A stretch of DNA of 8,783 nucleotides, from the NCBI GenBank assembly GCA_003564655.1, contig PXES01000250.1:1-8783 (forward strand), given 5' to 3'. The DNA is from Paracoccaceae bacterium. GTDB lineage: Bacteria; Pseudomonadota; Alphaproteobacteria; Rhodobacterales; Rhodobacteraceae. The notes under the pieces were generated by a model, which worked only from the letters and a program-made list of their open reading frames with translations, was not told the DNA's origin and searched no databases. Position numbers and translations under genes: made by a program. Shown here piece by piece: positions 6,186 to 8,783 of the stretch; within the stretch, counting starts at the first letter, position 1; each line of letters begins with the position of its first letter.

Positions 6186-6218
6186 GCCGACCCGAGAGCG
6201 TTCGGGGCAGGGGTCGGC
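6186..6218 (+). other. Second hairpin in the hcp-tssE gap
   Basis: GCCGACCC (6186-6193) pairs perfectly over 8 bp with GGGTCGGC (6211-6218). A smaller competing stem can form inside it: CCGA 6192-6195 with TCGG 6202-6205. It directly abuts the 11-bp hairpin, so the hcp message would end in two tandem stems. No T-run follows. Role inferred as for the first hairpin. Confidence 0.4.
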
Positions 6219-6373
6219 TCGGCCGCTGGCCCGGATCAGACATGGCATCGTCTGCACAGGGCGGTCGCGTGACGGGCCCGGGCCCATGTGCCCTTTGCCA
6301 TCCGGGGCAGGGCACGCAACGCCGGTCGAACCCCGGTCATGCTGTCTTTGTGGCGTGCGCGGGGGGCTGAACA
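6219..6373 (+). other. Remainder of the hcp-tssE intergenic gap
   Basis: With the two hairpins this forms a 229-base gap, by far the longest inside the T6SS operon. I see no convincing gene: short open frames here lack a plausible start site. It contains the self-complementary 12-mer GGGCCCGGGCCC (6274-6285) and a long-range stem GCACGC (6312-6317) with GCGTGC (6353-6358) that ends just before the G-run (6361-6366) serving as the likely tssE ribosome site. No sigma-70 promoter is evident. Confidence 0.4.
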
Positions 6374-7072
6374 ATGCGTCAGAAAACCAGTGTCGGCAAG
6401 AAGGGGCGCAGCCACACGCTGCACACGCCGCTGTTGCAGGCGTTCCGTGACGCGGCGCGCGCGGGCGATGCACGCCGCGCCAGCGTCAGCTATTCCGAGG
6501 ACGGCTCGCGCGTGGTGACGCGGCGCTCGGACCGCATGACCTCGAACGAGGCGCAGCTTCGCCAGAGCCTGGACATCGATCTCGGGCATCTGTTGAACAC
6601 CGTCAACCTCGCCTCGGTGGTCGATCTCGACGACCACCCGCATGTGCGCCGCTCGGTGCTGAATTTCGGCATGCAGGATCTGGTCCATCTGACCACCGAT
6701 TCCGACAAGCTGCCGCTGCTGGCCGAGAGCCTGCGCAAGTCGCTGCTGGCGCATGAGCCGCGGCTCGATTCCGGCACGGTCAGCATTACCCGGCACGAGG
6801 AGAGTGATGACGTGAACCAGCGCATCGCATTCTCGGTCAACGCCGATCTGTTGTGCCGCCCCGTCGATGTGCCGCTGGAGTTCGTGGCCGAGATCGATGT
6901 CGGCTCGGGCAAGATCGATCTGCGCAACCTGTCGCGCGGACGCGGCGCGACGGCCTCGACTGCGGCGGCGCAGGCGGCGACAAAGCGGGCGCAGCATGTG
7001 CCCCCGGGCATGGAGGTCGCGTCCTCCAGGTCCGGTTCCGGGACGGCCAGGGGGCGGGGCAAGCCTGAATGA
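6374..7072 (+). CDS. tssE: T6SS baseplate subunit TssE (gp25-like), with extended tail
   Basis: TssE is the gp25-like wedge protein of the T6SS baseplate that helps start sheath assembly. The gp25-like core runs from about residue 60 to 186: LRQSLDIDLGHLLNTVNL (62-79), HVRRSVLNFGMQDLVHL (90-106), the conserved EPR at 128-130 in LLAHEPRLDSG, and VPLEFVAEIDVGSGKIDLRN (166-185). The N-terminal HTPLLQAFRDAARAGDARR resembles the PSLLDRL-type opening of the family, supporting the ATG at 6374; only a G-run (6361-6366) serves as a Shine-Dalgarno site. At 232 residues it is longer than the usual 130-180. The excess is partly a stretch at 37-58 and mainly a low-complexity basic tail (187-232, rich in Ser, Ala, Gly, Arg; 8 Lys/Arg against 2 Glu). 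Its stop overlaps the tssF start (ATGA), so the tail is not a misplaced stop. Confidence 0.9.
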   Translation: MRQKTSVGKKGRSHTLHTPLLQAFRDAARAGDARRASVSYSEDGSRVVTRRSDRMTSNEAQLRQSLDIDLGHLLNTVNLASVVDLDDHPHVRRSVLNFGMQDLVHLTTDSDKLPLLAESLRKSLLAHEPRLDSGTVSITRHEESDDVNQRIAFSVNADLLCRPVDVPLEFVAEIDVGSGKIDLRNLSRGRGATASTAAAQAATKRAQHVPPGMEVASSRSGSGTARGRGKPE

Positions 7073-8783
7073 AGCAGGAATTCCTTGACCTCTACGAACG
7101 CGAACTCGGCCTGCTTTATGAGCGCGCCGAAGCCTTCGCGCTGGAGTTTCCGGGCCTCGCCGACCGGCTGGGCGGGCTGGCGCGCGACCGAATGGATCCC
7201 GGCCTCGCCGGGCTGCTGGAAGGGGCGGCGTTCCTCGCAGCGCGGGTGCATCTGAAGCTCAATTCCGAGTTCTCGACCTTCAGCACGGCGCTTCTGGACC
7301 AGTTGCTGCCGGGCTATCTGTGTCCGATCCCGGCGGCGGCGCTGATGCAGGCCGAACCCGATTACGCCATTCCCGATCTGGCCAGTGGCACGCGATTCGC
7401 GCCCGGCAGCTACATGGATGCCAGCTACCGCGACCGCGACCGCCGCGTGCAGTGCCGCTTCCGGCTGTCGGCGCCGCTGGAGTTGTGGCCGCTGCAGATC
7501 GACCGCGCGAGCTACGTGACCGGGGTGGGCGCGTTGCAGGCGCTGGGGCTGGAGGGGACCTCGCGCACCGCCGCCGGGCTGCGGCTGCGCTTCGTGCGCC
7601 GCACCGCCCCCGGCAAGCCCGATCCCGACGCCCTGCCGACCGAGGCCAAGGCGCGCGCCGCGCTCAAGCCGGTGAACGCGCTGGCGCAGGCGGGGCTCTC
7701 GCGGCTACCGGTGCATCTGCAGGGCCCCCCGTCGGAGATGTCGGCGCTGTACGAGCAGCTTTTCGGCACCTGCCTGCGGGTCACGCTGCGCTGGCTCGAC
7801 CCCTATGGCGACCCGGTCTTCGCCCCGGCGCCCGAGGGGTTCATCGAACAGATCGGGTTCGACCCCGACGAGGCGTTCTTCCCCGAGGAGGAGCGCCTCT
7901 TTCCCGGTTTCGCGCGGCTCAAGGAGTTTCATATCCTGCCGCAGAAATTCATGGGCTTCCGGCTGGCAAAGCTCGAACAGGCGCTGGCGCGCATCGATGC
8001 CCCGGCCTTTGACGTGCTGTTCGAGTTCGGCCATGCCGATGCGCGGCTGCCGCCGATCCTGGGGCCCGACAATTTCCGCCTTTATGTGGTGCCGACGATC
8101 AACCTGTTCAGCGAGCGGTCCGCACGGGTCAAGATCAGCGACAGCCAGCACGAGCATCTGCTCAACCCGCAATCCAGCCCGGTCGAACATTACGAGGTGC
8201 ATTCCGTGACCCGGATGCGCGCCTATCTGGGCGATGGCAAGACCGCGGTGCCGGTCTGGCCGGTCTATGCCCTGCCGGGGCGCGAGGCGCGACCGGGCGA
8301 GGCGCTCTATTTCAGCCTGCGCCGCCGTCCGCGCCGGGTGGCGCTGACCGAATTGCGCCGCAACCCCAACCGCCCATATCATGGGTCGGAGACGCTGATC
8401 AGCCTGCACGCCCCGGCGGCGGGCGACGGGGCGCGCGCGCTTCAGGGCGATCTGCTGTGCACCAACCGCCACCTGCCCGCGCAACTGCCCATCGGTCAGC
8501 AGACCGCAGATTTCACGCTGGTCGACAACATCCAGGTCCGGCTGCGCTGCATTGTCGGGCCGACGCGACCGCGCGATGCGCTGTCCGAACAGGAATCGCC
8601 CCATGCCTCGAGCACGCGGGCCGACGGGACGGGCGGCGCGCGGCTGTGGCAACTCATCAACTGCCTGCAGTTCAATCATCTGGGGCTGACCGACCGCTCG
8701 GAAGAGGACCCGGCCTCGGGGCTGCGCGAGGTGCTGTCGCTGTTTGCCGATCTGTCCGACGCGATCACCGCGCGGCAGGTGCA
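7069..8783 (+). CDS. tssF: T6SS baseplate subunit TssF (VasA/ImpG), partial at 3' end
   Basis: TssF forms the baseplate wedge with TssG and TssE. The frame is open without a stop from ATG at 7069 to the window end (571 codons); the family is roughly 600 residues, so only the last part should be missing. The N-terminus has the family pattern: LDLYERELGLLYERAEAFAL with FPGLADRLG (6-35), then GLLEGAAFLAARVHLKL (47-63) and LLDQLLPGYLCPIPAAA (75-91). Later blocks are YEVHSVTRM (375-383), LLCTNRHLP (462-470) and the C-terminal RLWQLINCLQFNHLGL (525-540). The start overlaps the tssE stop as ATGA and has no clear ribosome site, so translation is probably coupled and levels matched to TssE, as expected for wedge partners. 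tssG would be expected next. Codon usage is like the rest of the operon and no frameshift is seen. Confidence 0.94.
   Translation, partial: MKQEFLDLYERELGLLYERAEAFALEFPGLADRLGGLARDRMDPGLAGLLEGAAFLAARVHLKLNSEFSTFSTALLDQLLPGYLCPIPAAALMQAEPDYAIPDLASGTRFAPGSYMDASYRDRDRRVQCRFRLSAPLELWPLQIDRASYVTGVGALQALGLEGTSRTAAGLRLRFVRRTAPGKPDPDALPTEAKARAALKPVNALAQAGLSRLPVHLQGPPSEMSALYEQLFGTCLRVTLRWLDPYGDPVFAPAPEGFIEQIGFDPDEAFFPEEERLFPGFARLKEFHILPQKFMGFRLAKLEQALARIDAPAFDVLFEFGHADARLPPILGPDNFRLYVVPTINLFSERSARVKISDSQHEHLLNPQSSPVEHYEVHSVTRMRAYLGDGKTAVPVWPVYALPGREARPGEALYFSLRRRPRRVALTELRRNPNRPYHGSETLISLHAPAAGDGARALQGDLLCTNRHLPAQLPIGQQTADFTLVDNIQVRLRCIVGPTRPRDALSEQESPHASSTRADGTGGARLWQLINCLQFNHLGLTDRSEEDPASGLREVLSLFADLSDAITARQV

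Noticed and set aside
6321..6338. A tRNA T-arm-like sequence (GGTCGAACCCC) before tssE
   Set aside because: It lacks the TTC of a T-loop, and no acceptor, D-arm or anticodon arm or 3' CCA could be fitted around it.
6152..6370. A possible small gene in the hcp-tssE gap (about 72 codons)
   Set aside because: It starts inside the hairpin region without a ribosome site, is Pro/Gly/Arg-rich, and runs through the stem-loops. It looks like a random open frame.
1..8783. CRISPR arrays, rRNA or tRNA genes, transposase genes or insertion-sequence ends
   Set aside because: No regularly spaced direct repeats, no RNA gene structure and no transposase motif (DDE or HUH) or paired terminal inverted repeats were found by eye.

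Overview
The window is GC-rich DNA with strongly G/C-biased third codon positions, tight ATGA-type gene overlaps and a DapE-type (succinylase) lysine pathway gene. Together with the protein sequences this suggests an alphaproteobacterium, most likely of the Rhodobacterales (Paracoccus/Rhodobacter/Roseobacter relatives). That assignment is an inference from style and protein similarity; there is no rRNA marker here.

Region 1 (1-762) is the least certain part. It holds the start of a leftward small membrane protein (1-117), a less GC-rich divergent spacer, a rightward 87-residue protein of unknown function (242-505) followed by a clean hairpin, and a start-less stretch that reads like the C-terminus of a lost gene (589-762) and ends on the start of the next gene.

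Region 2 (759-3397) is a compact rightward housekeeping cluster: an SGNH/GDSL hydrolase, a small acidic-tailed conserved-type hypothetical, dapE (succinyl-diaminopimelate desuccinylase, lysine and meso-DAP synthesis) and an ElaA/YjcF-like GNAT acetyltransferase. The last three genes overlap (8 nt, then 4 nt), so they are probably co-translated.

Region 3 (3398-3537) is a short, relatively AT-rich gap with hairpin potential, a TTGACA-type promoter and a strong Shine-Dalgarno sequence. It separates the housekeeping cluster from a type VI secretion system (T6SS) operon.

Region 4 (3538-8783, continuing past the window) is the T6SS operon in the order tssB - tssC - hcp - tssE - tssF(partial). TssB and TssC form the contractile sheath, Hcp the inner tube, and TssE and TssF are baseplate subunits. 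The proximal remaining parts (tssG, tssH/clpV, tssK, membrane complex, vgrG) are not in the window and probably lie to the right. The operon is interrupted by one 229-base gap after hcp that contains a perfect 11-bp stem hairpin and a second 8-bp stem, which could set the high Hcp to baseplate ratio. TssE is longer than usual, with a basic low-complexity tail. I do not see an undescribed system; the most unusual points are the hcp 3' structures, the TssE tail, and the broken/orphan DNA at the left end.
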